Source of the DNA: Mesorhizobium hawassense
GTDB taxonomy: Bacteria > Pseudomonadota > Alphaproteobacteria > Rhizobiales > Rhizobiaceae
Reading direction: 5' to 3'
Assembly: GCF_003289945.1 (NCBI RefSeq)
Contig: NZ_QMBP01000001.1
Coordinates: 124,001 to 188,000 of the forward strand
Length of the DNA stretch: 64,000 nt
Part shown: positions 52,474 through 62,475 of the stretch, piece after piece
How positions within the stretch are numbered: the stretch's first letter is position 1
How the letters are laid out: every line of letters begins with the position of its first letter
Translations under genes and position numbers: made by a program
The notes under the pieces: model-generated
What the model was told of the DNA's origin: nothing
Database searches by the model: none
Seen by the model: only the letters and a program-made list of their open reading frames with translations

Positions 52474-54918
52474 CTAACCGGGCTCGAGCGTATCCTCGAT
52501 CGAGCCGATCAGCGTGGTGATCGCCTGCTTGTATTTTTCGAATTCCGGCGACGTCTGCCGGACTTCGGTCGTCGTCGTCGGCTGGCTCTGATCGGTCGCC
52601 ATGCGCGGAGCTTTCTGTCCCATCTTCCGCTCGGCCCAGTCGACGACGTAGCTCGCGGTCTTGCCGGTCAGGAACGGATTGGCCTGGATAACCGCCGATC
52701 CGAGCACCGCGCTGAGCTGCGCCGAACCTGGCGCCGCCAACACCTGATGCGCGCCTTCCATGCCGAGGAAATGGCAAAGATAGAGGCGCCCCGCGGTGAT
52801 CTGGTGGCCGCGGGCGCGCAGGTAGGCCTCCCCCTCGCGCGCCAGATTGCGCACCATTTCGCGCGACAGCGTGGCGTCGTAGCGAAGCGCCAGCAGATCG
52901 GCGGTCGATAGCGAGCGGGCAAGGTCGGGCCGATACGTGTTCATCATCCGGACCCAGGTCTTGGAGATGAACTGGCCGGCGCCGGTCGCCGAGGAAAGCG
53001 GGTTCTTGGCGCGGGAGCTGCCGCCGCTTTCGACATGGACGATCCGGTCGGTCAGCGTCTCGACCGCTGCGTCGCCGGTGCCGCCGGAGCTGACGGAAAC
53101 GGCCGTGGCCACCGTGGTGACCGTGCCCAGCGGATCGATCGCCTCGCCGTTCTGGTAGAGCTCGAAATGCAGATGCGGGCCGGTCGAAAGCCCCGTGGTA
53201 CCGATATAGCCGATAACGTCGCCGGCCTTCACCTTGGTGCCAACGCCGCTGGCGATGGCGAATTTTTGCATGTGCGCGTAACGCGTCTCGCGGCCGTTGG
53301 CATGCGTGATCTTCACCAAATTGCCATAGCTGCCGCCATCGCCCTGGAAAGAGATCTCGCCATCGAAAGCGGCCATGACCGGCGTGCCGACCGGAGCCGC
53401 CCAGTCGACGCCCTTGTGGATGCGAACCGTGCCGAGGATCGGATGCTTGCGCGGTCCGAAGGTCGAGGTCATCACCCCGCTGACCGGCGTGACCATGCCG
53501 TTGGTGACGGTCAGCGACCGGACCTGGTCGTCGCCGGTGACACAGGCGTACTGGCCGTCGCTTTGCTGGAAGACGAAACAGTCGAGGTTGCTGTCCTTGC
53601 CCTTGACGCCGACATAGAGCACCCGTCCTGAGATCTCGCCCTGGCCGCGCGGCGTCTGCGAATAGATCAGCAACAGGCGCTGGTCCTCGCTGGCGAAGGC
53701 GTCGAGGTCCTGTCCTCGCGAGAGATACATGATCGCCTCGCCGATGACGCTGGTCGGCACCTTGTTGCGCGCCGCCGTCGAATAGATCGCGTCGAGCAGG
53801 CGGTACTGACGCTTGGGTCCGCCCTGATCGGAAGCGCCGGAATAGTTGAACAGATCCTCGCGCACCCAGGGGTCGACGCCCGACACGAAGGCGCCTGCTG
53901 CATTGCGCGTCAGCGTGCCGACATAGACGTTCCTGGCATAGATGGAGACCTGCATCAGCGACATGGTCGTCGTCTCGTGGCTCGGCCTGAACCCGCGCAT
54001 GGCGACGACAAAGCCGGACTCCAGCCCATCGCGATTGAACAGCGTCTTCAGCGCCTCGCCGGCAAGCTTCGCGTCATCGGCTGAGAAATGCGCGTCGAGC
54101 GCCACGCTGTCCAGGCTGCGGTCGTTGAGGATCTTCACGAAGGTGTCCTCGGTCGCCTCGAAGCGCTGATATTCGCTGGTGACGGTCGCAACGGTCGTGT
54201 TGTTCTCGATCGCGGTTTTCTTGAAAGCGGGAAGGGCGGCTTCACCCTGGTCGATTGTCTCGCCCCAGCCGGCCTCGGAGTCGTCCGCGCCAGCTTTGGG
54301 CGCGGAACCGGCGGGGACGTCGCTCTCGTCCGGCGCCGCCTGGAGGTCGTTCTCCAGATCGCTCTGCTGATCGGCCTGTTGATCGTCCGGCGCAGCGGCT
54401 GGAGCCGGCGCGGCAGTTTGCTCATCATTGGGTGCCGTTGCCGAAGGCTTGGGGGTTGCCTGCCGCTGCGCCTGGAAGAAGGCGAAATCCTCCTGCGTCG
54501 ACGGGATGGTCGTCATGAACTTTTCGCTGGCGCTCAGCATCACGTCGGACAGGATTTCGATCTGCGGCGAAGCCCCGGAACTGTCCAACTCGGCCGGGCG
54601 CGCGACCGTATGGCCCTTCGTTGCGGTGTCGGCATCGGGCGCGAGCGTGATCCACATCGGATCGCCGGCGAGATCGATGATCGCCGGCACATAGACCGGA
54701 GCGTCGGGCGGCACGTCTTCCATGCCCTCGACGGGGTGCAGTTCCTCATCCTCGTCGCCGAACGACCAATAGTCCTTGGTCAGATAGAAGCCGGTGGCCA
54801 AAGCAACGACCGCGAGCGTGGCAAGGCCGGCGAGAGCCCGGCGCCAGAGCTTACGCCGGCGCTCGGCAAGGCGGGCCTGTTTCTTCTGCCTGAAGCTCGT
54901 GTCGATCGAGTGCGTCAC
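52474..54918 (-). CDS. M23 peptidase fused to transglycosylase-like domain
   Basis: 814 residues. N-terminal cytoplasmic basic stretch and one helix (LAGLATLAVVALATGFYLTKDYW), then about 400 residues of an acidic, Gln/Ala/Pro-rich region and a folded part of unknown type. An M23 (LytM) domain follows (HKGVDWAAPVGTPVMAAFDG...RYAHMQKFAI...GPHLHFEL), with the HxxxD and HxH metal pattern, a D,D-endopeptidase cutting peptidoglycan cross-links. The last ~180 residues resemble a lytic-transglycosylase-like fold (ESGGSSRAKNPLSSATGAGQFISKTW). Two activities against the wall in one protein would help a secretion machine cross peptidoglycan. Overlaps the DUF1036 gene stop by four bases (GTGA). Confidence 0.88.
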   Translation of the reverse strand: MTHSIDTSFRQKKQARLAERRRKLWRRALAGLATLAVVALATGFYLTKDYWSFGDEDEELHPVEGMEDVPPDAPVYVPAIIDLAGDPMWITLAPDADTATKGHTVARPAELDSSGASPQIEILSDVMLSASEKFMTTIPSTQEDFAFFQAQRQATPKPSATAPNDEQTAAPAPAAAPDDQQADQQSDLENDLQAAPDESDVPAGSAPKAGADDSEAGWGETIDQGEAALPAFKKTAIENNTTVATVTSEYQRFEATEDTFVKILNDRSLDSVALDAHFSADDAKLAGEALKTLFNRDGLESGFVVAMRGFRPSHETTTMSLMQVSIYARNVYVGTLTRNAAGAFVSGVDPWVREDLFNYSGASDQGGPKRQYRLLDAIYSTAARNKVPTSVIGEAIMYLSRGQDLDAFASEDQRLLLIYSQTPRGQGEISGRVLYVGVKGKDSNLDCFVFQQSDGQYACVTGDDQVRSLTVTNGMVTPVSGVMTSTFGPRKHPILGTVRIHKGVDWAAPVGTPVMAAFDGEISFQGDGGSYGNLVKITHANGRETRYAHMQKFAIASGVGTKVKAGDVIGYIGTTGLSTGPHLHFELYQNGEAIDPLGTVTTVATAVSVSSGGTGDAAVETLTDRIVHVESGGSSRAKNPLSSATGAGQFISKTWVRMMNTYRPDLARSLSTADLLALRYDATLSREMVRNLAREGEAYLRARGHQITAGRLYLCHFLGMEGAHQVLAAPGSAQLSAVLGSAVIQANPFLTGKTASYVVDWAERKMGQKAPRMATDQSQPTTTTEVRQTSPEFEKYKQAITTLIGSIEDTLEPG

Positions 54919-55472
54919 GGGCTGCTTCCGGTCAGGAAATAGGTCCAGCGCACCTGCTCGAGCGTATCGACTTCGACGAAGCGTGCTGCGATATGGCCGC
55001 GCTGCCAGCATTCCTCGATGCCGCGGATCGAGAAACGCCTCCGGTCGATGCACATCTCGGTCGATCCGTTGAGGATCGCGTGGCCGAAGACGTCCGTCGC
55101 GTAGAGGTAGATGTAGCGGTTGGTCAGTTCCTCTCGAATGACGTTGACGCACTGATTGGCGCCGATGGTCCACCAGCCATCCGTCTGGTCGGCATTGTCG
55201 ACCTTCTGTCCGACGGCGAGGTTGACGACGTCGAGCGTCTGGTTGCAGACGGTGAACTCGGCGTGCGCATTGTCGGGCGAAAGGATTGCGAGCAGTGCCG
55301 CGCCAAGCAATGCGGCAAGCGTCGCGCGGCCGGGGCAGCCGGAGCAATTCCAGGAAAAGTATGAAACGGTTTTCCGTCCGGACTTGCGTAAAAACAAAAA
55401 GGTGGAGCGGTTCGGCGTTTCCGTGAAACGATGAAACGCTCTATGGAGCAATCTAAGCCGGCTACGCTGCAT
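54915..55472 (-). CDS. DUF1036 family secreted protein
   Basis: About 180 residues; export signal LAALLGAALLAILSPDNAHA followed by the DUF1036 domain: FTVCNQTLDVVNLAVGQKV, GWWTIGANQCVNVI, YIYLYATDVFGHAILNGSTEMCIDRRRFSIRGIEECWQRGH. Conserved cysteines suggest disulfides in the periplasm. The start is unclear: no ribosome site at any ATG; 55472, 55493 and 55517 are in frame. It is the gene between PpkA and the M23 protein, with coupling to the latter. Confidence 0.8.
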   Translation of the reverse strand: MQRSRLRLLHRAFHRFTETPNRSTFLFLRKSGRKTVSYFSWNCSGCPGRATLAALLGAALLAILSPDNAHAEFTVCNQTLDVVNLAVGQKVDNADQTDGWWTIGANQCVNVIREELTNRYIYLYATDVFGHAILNGSTEMCIDRRRFSIRGIEECWQRGHIAARFVEVDTLEQVRWTYFLTGSSP

Positions 55473-55528
55473 GCGTGGCGAGGGCTGGTGCATTGAACGC
55501 GGGCGGCGAAGGTCCATCGGCGTTCATG

Positions 55529-58051
55529 CTATCCGCCAAGCCGGAAATACGTGGCCGTGGCGGAGAACTGCGATCCGTCGGCCTCGATCTCCTCGAGGAT
55601 CCTGGGCAACAGCTCCGAGGCCGGCGTTGGTCTGGAGAACATGGCGGCCTGGAGATCCTTGGGTCCGGTGATCACCAGCATGATCTGCGGCACGGCCTTG
55701 CCGGCTGCCTTGTCCGTCGGGCCAAGGCCGATCGGGATGTTGAAGGTCACCTTGTCGGTTTGCGGCACCATGCGGTCGTCGAGGTTGAACGCGACGCCCT
55801 TGTGGTCGATCAGCATCACGTTGGAGATGAGCCCGCCCCCCGTGTAGAGCGCGCCGCTGACCGGCGTACCGTCCGGCACCGACGTCCGGTCGAGCACAAG
55901 CTGAGGCTTTTCGGCCGAGCTTCGGTCGAGGAAGCGCAAGAAGGTGGGCACGCCGCACTGGGACGGGGTAATGAGGCGCACGCTGACGTCCGGCTCGATG
56001 TGGAACCTCGACTGAAAATCGTTGAGCATCTGCTCGAAAGGCTGCACCGCCGTGCCGAATCCCTCGATCGCGGGAGAAGCGCCTGGTCCCGATGTCACGT
56101 TCGCGTAAAAGCAGCTGCCGCCGCTGAAATCGCGCACCCAGGAGCGGCGCTCGGTCCACTTCGCCGTTTCCTGTTCCAGTGACGGAAGCGCCGGTTTGAT
56201 CACATTGATGGCGACGTCGGTGTTGTCGGGCTGCTTGGCCGGCGGCGGCTGCGGTTGCTGCGCCGGCTGTGCCGGCGCGATCGGCGTCTGAGGCTGCCTG
56301 GCCGTCGGGGTTGGCGAAGTCGGCGGGCTGGGCGGCTGGCTTTCCGGCGCCGGCGCCGGAGACGCCTTCGGCTTGGGCTGCTTGGAAAGCATGTCCACGA
56401 TGTCTTTCACGCTGGGCTTGGCCGTCGGCGGATTTGCATCCTGTTTCGGCTTGTTTTCAGTCGTCTGGCTCGGTTCCGGCGTCTTGACCGCCGGAGGCTC
56501 GCTGCTCGGTCGGGCCGGCTGCTCGCTCTCTGCAGCCTTTGGCGCAGGAGTTGGCAGAGGCGTCGGCGATTGCTCTGCCGGCGCTTGCGCGGGTTTTGTT
56601 TCGGCCTGGGGTGGTTTCGTCTGGTTGTTGGCTTCGTTCTCCGGCTGCGTTGCAGGCGGTGCCGGCTTCGCGACCGGCGTCTTGACCTCGTCGGGTTGGG
56701 CGGGCGGCTTCGCCGTCTCGATGGTGGCTGAGCTGTCCGGTTTTGACGCTTCCGGCTGAGGCGAGGCCGGTGCCTGCGGCTGTGGTTTCGGCGTCTCCGG
56801 TGGCTGCGCTTCGGTTGCTGGTTTGGCGGCTTCCGCGACCGGTTTCGGCGTCAGCGGCTTGGCGTGTTCCGCTGCCGGCGGAGGCGCCAGGACGCCGCTG
56901 AAATAAAGGCCGGTCCCCACCAGGGCCGCGAGCGCCGCGACGCCACCGGCGATGGCCGGCGTCCGCGAAGCCTTTTTCGGCGCAGCCGGCTTGGGCGCGC
57001 CGGCCGGAGCGGCGGCCGGAGCAGGCCGTGGCTCCGACAGATGCGCTGGACGTACATGCTCGACGAAGCGCGGCTCGCCGGGCGGCGGCGCCGGTGGTTG
57101 CGGTTTGGAGCCGGGCGGCGCCGTCCAGCCGGCGCGCGGCAGGCCCGAGCGTTCGCGTGCGCCAAACGGTGCGGGCGGCGGCAATGTCGCCTCGAGATCC
57201 TCGCCACGCGTCGCCCTGGCGATCTCGGCCATACTGGCTGGCCGGTCGCGCGGATCCGGCTGCAGCATGGCTTCGATGAGTTCGTGGAAGTCGGGATCGA
57301 TATCCGACAGGTCCGGCACGGTCCGGCGCTTTTCGATGACCTCGTATTGCGAGCCGCTCATGTCGAGCGGCTCTCCGCGCAGCGCCGCGGCCAGCACCAG
57401 CCCGAGGCTGTAGATGTCGGATTGCTCGCTGACGTCGCCGCCGTAGAGCCCGAGCTGCTCCGGCGAAACATAATTGTATTTGCCGGCAAACCTTCCGCCG
57501 ATCAGCGTCTCGCCGCCGGTCGCCGAGCGTGCGATGCCGAAATCGATGATCTTGGCGCGCTCGACCCGCCCGCCCGGCAGGATGATGTTGTCGGGCGAGA
57601 GGTCGCGATGCACGGCGCCCGCCTGGTGAACGGCGCTCAAGCCCGAGGCGAGCCGATGGCAAAGCCGGCGCACGTCGTCCGCCGGCATCGGCCCGCGCCG
57701 CATGACGTCGAAAAGCGACTCGCCGTCGACGAACTCCATGGCAAGGTAAGGGCGGCCGATCCCCGTATCGATCGTAAACACGTGGTAGCGCACCACCGCG
57801 TCATGCGAGAGATGGTTGAGGATCGATGCTTCCTTGCGGAACAGCGACAGGATCGTCTGATCGCGAGCGAATTCGGGCAGCACGATCTTGATCGCCACAT
57901 GGTCGCCGGTCTGGATGTTGTGGCCGCGATAGACTTCGCCCATGCCGCCGGAGGCGATCCGCTCGTCGAGTTCGTAGATGCCGCTGAGCTGCGTGCCGAC
58001 GCCCGCATAGGCGATGTTCGGCGATATCCGCGTCTTGTCGTCGTCGCTCAC
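55529..58051 (-). CDS. ppkA: PpkA-type serine/threonine protein kinase
   Basis: 840 residues. Residues about 24-290 are a kinase domain: G-loop IASGGMGEVYRG, VAIK lysine, catalytic loop HRDLSPDN (the usual Lys after HRDL is Ser), DFGIAR and the activation segment ending YVSPEQLGLYG. A 300-residue Pro/Ala/Lys/Gln linker follows (about 345-640), with a membrane helix near residue 365 (AGGVAALAALVGTGLYFSGVLA). The C-terminal ~190 residues are an extracytoplasmic domain of unknown fold, with QCGVPTFLRFLD and a repetitive glycine segment. In T6SS such kinases phosphorylate Fha to trigger assembly, and PppA reverses it. Overlaps pppA by four bases. Confidence 0.92.
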   Translation of the reverse strand: MSDDDKTRISPNIAYAGVGTQLSGIYELDERIASGGMGEVYRGHNIQTGDHVAIKIVLPEFARDQTILSLFRKEASILNHLSHDAVVRYHVFTIDTGIGRPYLAMEFVDGESLFDVMRRGPMPADDVRRLCHRLASGLSAVHQAGAVHRDLSPDNIILPGGRVERAKIIDFGIARSATGGETLIGGRFAGKYNYVSPEQLGLYGGDVSEQSDIYSLGLVLAAALRGEPLDMSGSQYEVIEKRRTVPDLSDIDPDFHELIEAMLQPDPRDRPASMAEIARATRGEDLEATLPPPAPFGARERSGLPRAGWTAPPGSKPQPPAPPPGEPRFVEHVRPAHLSEPRPAPAAAPAGAPKPAAPKKASRTPAIAGGVAALAALVGTGLYFSGVLAPPPAAEHAKPLTPKPVAEAAKPATEAQPPETPKPQPQAPASPQPEASKPDSSATIETAKPPAQPDEVKTPVAKPAPPATQPENEANNQTKPPQAETKPAQAPAEQSPTPLPTPAPKAAESEQPARPSSEPPAVKTPEPSQTTENKPKQDANPPTAKPSVKDIVDMLSKQPKPKASPAPAPESQPPSPPTSPTPTARQPQTPIAPAQPAQQPQPPPAKQPDNTDVAINVIKPALPSLEQETAKWTERRSWVRDFSGGSCFYANVTSGPGASPAIEGFGTAVQPFEQMLNDFQSRFHIEPDVSVRLITPSQCGVPTFLRFLDRSSAEKPQLVLDRTSVPDGTPVSGALYTGGGLISNVMLIDHKGVAFNLDDRMVPQTDKVTFNIPIGLGPTDKAAGKAVPQIMLVITGPKDLQAAMFSRPTPASELLPRILEEIEADGSQFSATATYFRLGG

Positions 58052-58890
58052 CGGGCCAGGCCCTCCACTGCGGACCGATCCGAATGGAGTGCGCCGTTGC
58101 GCCCGCCGCCGATCTTAACGAGTACGATGGTCACATTATCGGTGCCGCCGCGCGCCAGCACCATGTCCAATAGACCCTGGCAGGCCGCCCGCGGCGTGGC
58201 GGATTTGACGGCGGCCTCGATCTCGGGGTCGCTGACATGCGCCGTCAGTCCGTCGGTGCCCAGGACGAAAACATCGCCGGGGATCAATTCGCCCTGCTGG
58301 AAATCGATCTCCAGCTCGTCGCTGACGCCGACCGCATGTGTGATCACGTTGCGGCGCGGCCAGGTGAGCGCCTCCTCGGCGCTGATCATGCCGCGGTCGA
58401 GCAACTCTTGCACCTCGGTGTGATCCTTCGAAACCTGGAAGATCGCGCCGTTGCGCACAAGATAGATGCGGCTGTCGCCGGCCCACAGGCAGGCAAACCG
58501 TCCATCCATGGCGAGAAGGGCAGCGAAAGTGGAGCCGATGGTGATGCCGCGCGATCGCGATATGCCGCGGATCTCGGCATTGGCGCGGCTCAGCCGATCC
58601 TCGAAGCGGGCGCGGAGGTCCGGCGCGGAGCTCGCAATGCCGATGGTCGCCAGGTGGTCGACGATGCTGGCCGAGGCGACTTCGCCGGCCTCATGCCCGC
58701 CCATCCCGTCAGCCACCACCCAGAGGCCGGTCTGCGGTTCGATGAGGTAATTGTCCTCGTTGTGGTCGCGCACGCAGCCTTTGTGGCTCACGCCGAAGCT
58801 GTCGATGGGGAGGGCGACAGTGCTCAATTTGCCACCAAGCGCCTCGCGAGCGTCCTCTGTGACCAACCATGGGCCGCGTGCCCACGCCAC
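58048..58890 (-). CDS. pppA: PP2C-family protein phosphatase (PppA type)
   Basis: About 280 residues; reverses PpkA phosphorylation in T6SS control. PP2C motifs: HKGCVRDHNEDNYL, VVADGMGGHEAGEVAS, LWAGDSRIYLVRNG, VSKDHTEVQELLDRG, VLGTDGLTAHVSD and GGTDNVTIVLV, providing the metal-binding Asp residues. No membrane helix. The start is uncertain: GTG at 58890 gives a non-conserved ~21-residue extension, and a TTG near 58827 could be the true start. Its stop overlaps the ppkA start (ATGA), so kinase and phosphatase are made together. Confidence 0.92.
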   Translation of the reverse strand: MAWARGPWLVTEDAREALGGKLSTVALPIDSFGVSHKGCVRDHNEDNYLIEPQTGLWVVADGMGGHEAGEVASASIVDHLATIGIASSAPDLRARFEDRLSRANAEIRGISRSRGITIGSTFAALLAMDGRFACLWAGDSRIYLVRNGAIFQVSKDHTEVQELLDRGMISAEEALTWPRRNVITHAVGVSDELEIDFQQGELIPGDVFVLGTDGLTAHVSDPEIEAAVKSATPRAACQGLLDMVLARGGTDNVTIVLVKIGGGRNGALHSDRSAVEGLAR

Positions 58891-58944
58891 TCTGCCACAA
58901 GCGTATGCATTAGAGTACCGAAATGAAGGCTGGAGCCGGCCATG

Positions 58945-61900
58945 TCAGAATGCCTTCGGACAGCTGAAGCCGGACAGGGCCGGCAGCAGCAGGGGGTTGG
59001 CGCCCGACCCGACCTGCATCGTGTAGGCGACGTCGCGTCCGCCAATTACGAAGCGCGCCTCGGTGTCGGAGCCGTCGCCGGTGACGGTCGCCTTGTCGAA
59101 CAGCCGCTTCAACGCCCAAGGCCCCTCGAATTTGAGCGCGGACTCGCGGCCGGGCATTTCCGGCACGAGGCTGAGGCTCGCCGATCCAGAAGCGGCTCCG
59201 CTCGGCCACGTCACGATGCTCGGCGCGTTGCCGGCTTGCGCGCTCTGGACCGTCTGTCCGTCGACGTTGAGCACGGCGCTGTCGACTTCGCTGTTCACTG
59301 AGATGGGGGTGATGGTGATCGACACCGAAGGCACCGAGCCGCCGGATGGGAAAAAGGCGCTACGGATTTCCGCGGCCGACTGGAACGCCTTCAAAGTCGA
59401 CTTGGCCAGGTCGCGGCTGGAACGGGCGTCCTGTTTCCAGGTCCATTCCTGGCCCGTCATGTCGATCAGCGGCGCAAGATTCTGCGCGAAGAAACGATCC
59501 ATCAGGCCGCCAGGCGCGAACAGCTTGGTGAAATCCGCCATCGAGATCTCGTCCGTGCTGTCGCGGGTGAAGGGATAGCGGCCGTTGACCGCCTCCTCGC
59601 AGGCGCGCGTCACCGTCTGGTCGAGGTTCTGGTTGAGGTTGGCGACGGAAGTCTCGGCGACATTGCCTTCGAATTCGTCCGCCGCCGTGTTGACCATGCG
59701 TGCCAGCGGCTTGGGCAGGCGCGAGACATTGGCGCGCAATGTCGAGATCTGCAGCTGCAGATTGGCGTTGACGCGTTCGGTCTGCGAGGGGACATCGGCC
59801 GCGAGTTTCAGGCTCTGGTAAATGTCGTGGAAGTTCTGCGTCAGGGCGTCGAGCGGCCGGCGTCCGGCCGCCCCGCTGACCAGCGCCTGGAAGGACCGGA
59901 ACTGCGCCTCGACGCTCCCGCCGGCATTTTGCGCAACGGCCGAGCTTGCGCCGGCACGGCTCTGCGACTTGCCGCCGGCGACCTGCAGCCCGATACGGGC
60001 CAGGCCCTTGGCCATGGCGGCAGGATCCTGCTGCGGCGCGCCGGTCTCGCCCTCGGCGGCCGCCGTATCCTTCGTCAATGCGGTTTCATCGGCGATCGCC
60101 GTGAACAGCTGGTCTAAAGGCGAGTCCGGCGACGCGACGGCCGAAAGCGCCAGATATTGCGGCTTGTCCTTCAGCATCGCCTTGAGCTTCAGCTGGTCGA
60201 GCACGCCGTTCCAGGCGGAGGCGAATTCCTTGCCGTAGCGGTCGACCAGTTCGGAACCGAGCTTGGGCAGGTCCTGGTCGATGCCGCCCTGTTCGCCACC
60301 GCCGCCGAGCACCCACTGGTCGTCGACGAGCGTCTGCGCCATGCGCGAGAGCTGTGGCAGGAAGAAGCGGTTGAAACCGGCACGCGTGTAAAGGCCGGCG
60401 ACGTGCAGATCGGCGAGCTCGCTGCCGTCCATGCGCTCGAACAGCAGCTGTGCCTCCGGACCGGCCTTGGCGGCGACGGAGAAATCCTGCAGCCTTGCCG
60501 CGTAGACCGCCGACCTGATCTGCGCCGAGGCGCGGTCGGCGAGGCTCATGCGCCCCAGCGAGCGTTGCGCGGCCTCGACCAGCGGCTGATTGAGTTCGAA
60601 GACCGGATCGTACGCGTCGTCGAGCGCAAGCATGGCGCGCAGATGCTTTTCCAGCTGCGCGCGGCCCTCGCGGTTGTTTTCGCCGGGATAGCGGTTCTCT
60701 TCCCAGTCCTGCTTCATCCACGAAACGATCAGCTCGTCATCGACCTTCGGCGCCTTGCCGCCCAGCATCAGGTAGATTTTGAGGGGCTCGTAGAGCGTGA
60801 TCGGATCGGCCATCTTGGCCTGGATCGTCCGCTCCGCCTGCACCAGTAACCGGGAGCGGAAAGTCCGCTCCAGCGCCTGCCGGTAGGCGGTTTTGGAGGC
60901 CGACAGCAGCCTCTCGCGCTGGCTGAGCCCGAACGTCTCCTCGATCGGCCTTCCTTGGTCGCCGTCTTCGAAACCGGCAGGCAGGTTGCGCAACTGGTCG
61001 AGCGGACCGATGACGTTTTCGAGATCGACGTCGGTCACCGTCGTGCTCTTCAGCAGCGAATCGGCGCTGTCGCGATAATGCGCCATGGCCTGCCTGGTGG
61101 AGGCGATCAGCTGCTTGTTGGCGAAGAAGCTGAGGCCAAGCACGCCAAGCGCTGCCAATGCCGCCAGCGCGACCGCGGAAAGGCCGCCGAACCTGGCGAG
61201 CCTGGCGCGCCGCTCGGCGGCCCTGTCGAACGACACCCAGCCCGATTCCGGGAAGATCACATCGGTCAGGAGATCGTGCAGGAAGAAGCTCTTGCCGGCG
61301 CCGGAAAGATGCGCCTGGGAAGCGTTGCCGAAACTGCGGCCGATCGCGCCGAGCACCTGGTCGAAGGGCGTCCCTTCCTGGGTGCCCGAAGAAAAATAGA
61401 GCCCGCGCAGACTGACGTTGACCTGCGACCGAGAGGTGTCGAACAGGCTGCCGACGAACTGCGTTATCCGGTTCTTCAGCGCGCCGAACTGCGCCGGAAA
61501 ACCGAACAGCGCGATCCGCGTCACCGGATCGGTCTCTTCCTGCAGGCGGTCGGCGACCTCTTCGGCGAGCCGCTTGGCCAACGCGTCGAATTCCGGTGGC
61601 GCCTCGCCGGCCATGTTCTTGGTGCGGTCGGCGGTCTGGAATGTCGCGCCCCACACCTTGCGCCTGCGCGCTTCGTCGAAAGCGCCGAAATAATCCATGA
61701 AGCCGGACACGAGGTCGGCTTTGGTGAAGAGCAGATAGACCGGGAACTGAATTTTCAGCGTCTCGTGCAGCTCGCGCAGGCGGCTCCTGATTTCACTGAT
61801 ATGCGCGTCGAGCTGTTGGTCGTCGAAGCCGACCAGATCGGCAAGGCTGATGGCGAGGATCACGCCGTTGATCGGTTGCCTGGTGCGGTGTTTCTTGAGC

Positions 61901-62475
61901 AATCCCAGGAATGCGAGCCAGCTCGCCTTGTCGCGTTCGCGGTCCGACTCCTGCGTCGTATAGCGGCCAGCCGTATCGATCAGCACCGCTTCGTCGGTGA
62001 ACCACCAGTCGCAGGATCGGGTGCCGCCGACGCCGGCGACCGGCTGCGCGCTGCCGGAACCGGCAAGCGGAAATTTCAGCCCGGAATTGACCAGCGCCGT
62101 GGTCTTGCCGGCGCCGGGCGGGCCGATGATGATGTACCAGGGAATGTCATAGAGGAAATTGCGCTTGCCGCTCGTCCGCTTCAGCGTCGCGACGGCTTCG
62201 CTCATGCGCGATTCCAGCACCTGCGAATCGTCGTTGCGCTCGTCGCTGCGCGCGATGGCCGTTTCCAGCGCCTTTTGCGCCCCGCGCCGCTGCCAGAAGC
62301 GGATGCCGTAGAACAGGGCGAGCACCGCGACGGTGACGCCGATGATCGTGGCCCTGAGCCACACGGGCCCAAGCGGGTGCGTGTCGGCGAAGCGGATCAG
62401 CGGCCCGGCATACCAGACCGCCGCCGAGAAACCGGCAAGCGCAAGCAGGCTGAAGATCCGCAGCATCCAGCGCAT
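58945..62475 (-). CDS. tssM: T6SS inner-membrane protein TssM (IcmF)
   Basis: 1176 residues, the normal TssM size. Two N-terminal membrane helices (FSLLALAGFSAAVWYAGPLI and ATIIGVTVAVLALFYGIRFW), then a cytoplasmic ATPase-like domain with Walker A GPPGAGKTT, a third helix near residue 440 (ALAALGVLGLSFFANKQLI) and a long periplasmic IcmF-type C-terminus with beta-rich part near the end (SITITPISVNSEVDSAVLNVDGQTV). TssM bridges TssL to the outer-membrane TssJ lipoprotein (not in the window). TGATG overlap with tssL; ATG at 62475 preferred to TTG at 62478. Confidence 0.95.
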   Translation of the reverse strand: MRWMLRIFSLLALAGFSAAVWYAGPLIRFADTHPLGPVWLRATIIGVTVAVLALFYGIRFWQRRGAQKALETAIARSDERNDDSQVLESRMSEAVATLKRTSGKRNFLYDIPWYIIIGPPGAGKTTALVNSGLKFPLAGSGSAQPVAGVGGTRSCDWWFTDEAVLIDTAGRYTTQESDRERDKASWLAFLGLLKKHRTRQPINGVILAISLADLVGFDDQQLDAHISEIRSRLRELHETLKIQFPVYLLFTKADLVSGFMDYFGAFDEARRRKVWGATFQTADRTKNMAGEAPPEFDALAKRLAEEVADRLQEETDPVTRIALFGFPAQFGALKNRITQFVGSLFDTSRSQVNVSLRGLYFSSGTQEGTPFDQVLGAIGRSFGNASQAHLSGAGKSFFLHDLLTDVIFPESGWVSFDRAAERRARLARFGGLSAVALAALAALGVLGLSFFANKQLIASTRQAMAHYRDSADSLLKSTTVTDVDLENVIGPLDQLRNLPAGFEDGDQGRPIEETFGLSQRERLLSASKTAYRQALERTFRSRLLVQAERTIQAKMADPITLYEPLKIYLMLGGKAPKVDDELIVSWMKQDWEENRYPGENNREGRAQLEKHLRAMLALDDAYDPVFELNQPLVEAAQRSLGRMSLADRASAQIRSAVYAARLQDFSVAAKAGPEAQLLFERMDGSELADLHVAGLYTRAGFNRFFLPQLSRMAQTLVDDQWVLGGGGEQGGIDQDLPKLGSELVDRYGKEFASAWNGVLDQLKLKAMLKDKPQYLALSAVASPDSPLDQLFTAIADETALTKDTAAAEGETGAPQQDPAAMAKGLARIGLQVAGGKSQSRAGASSAVAQNAGGSVEAQFRSFQALVSGAAGRRPLDALTQNFHDIYQSLKLAADVPSQTERVNANLQLQISTLRANVSRLPKPLARMVNTAADEFEGNVAETSVANLNQNLDQTVTRACEEAVNGRYPFTRDSTDEISMADFTKLFAPGGLMDRFFAQNLAPLIDMTGQEWTWKQDARSSRDLAKSTLKAFQSAAEIRSAFFPSGGSVPSVSITITPISVNSEVDSAVLNVDGQTVQSAQAGNAPSIVTWPSGAASGSASLSLVPEMPGRESALKFEGPWALKRLFDKATVTGDGSDTEARFVIGGRDVAYTMQVGSGANPLLLPALSGFSCPKAF

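Noticed and set aside
56864..58423. 519-codon plus-strand frame opposite ppkA and pppA
   Set aside because: Arg-rich shadow of the kinase and phosphatase genes.
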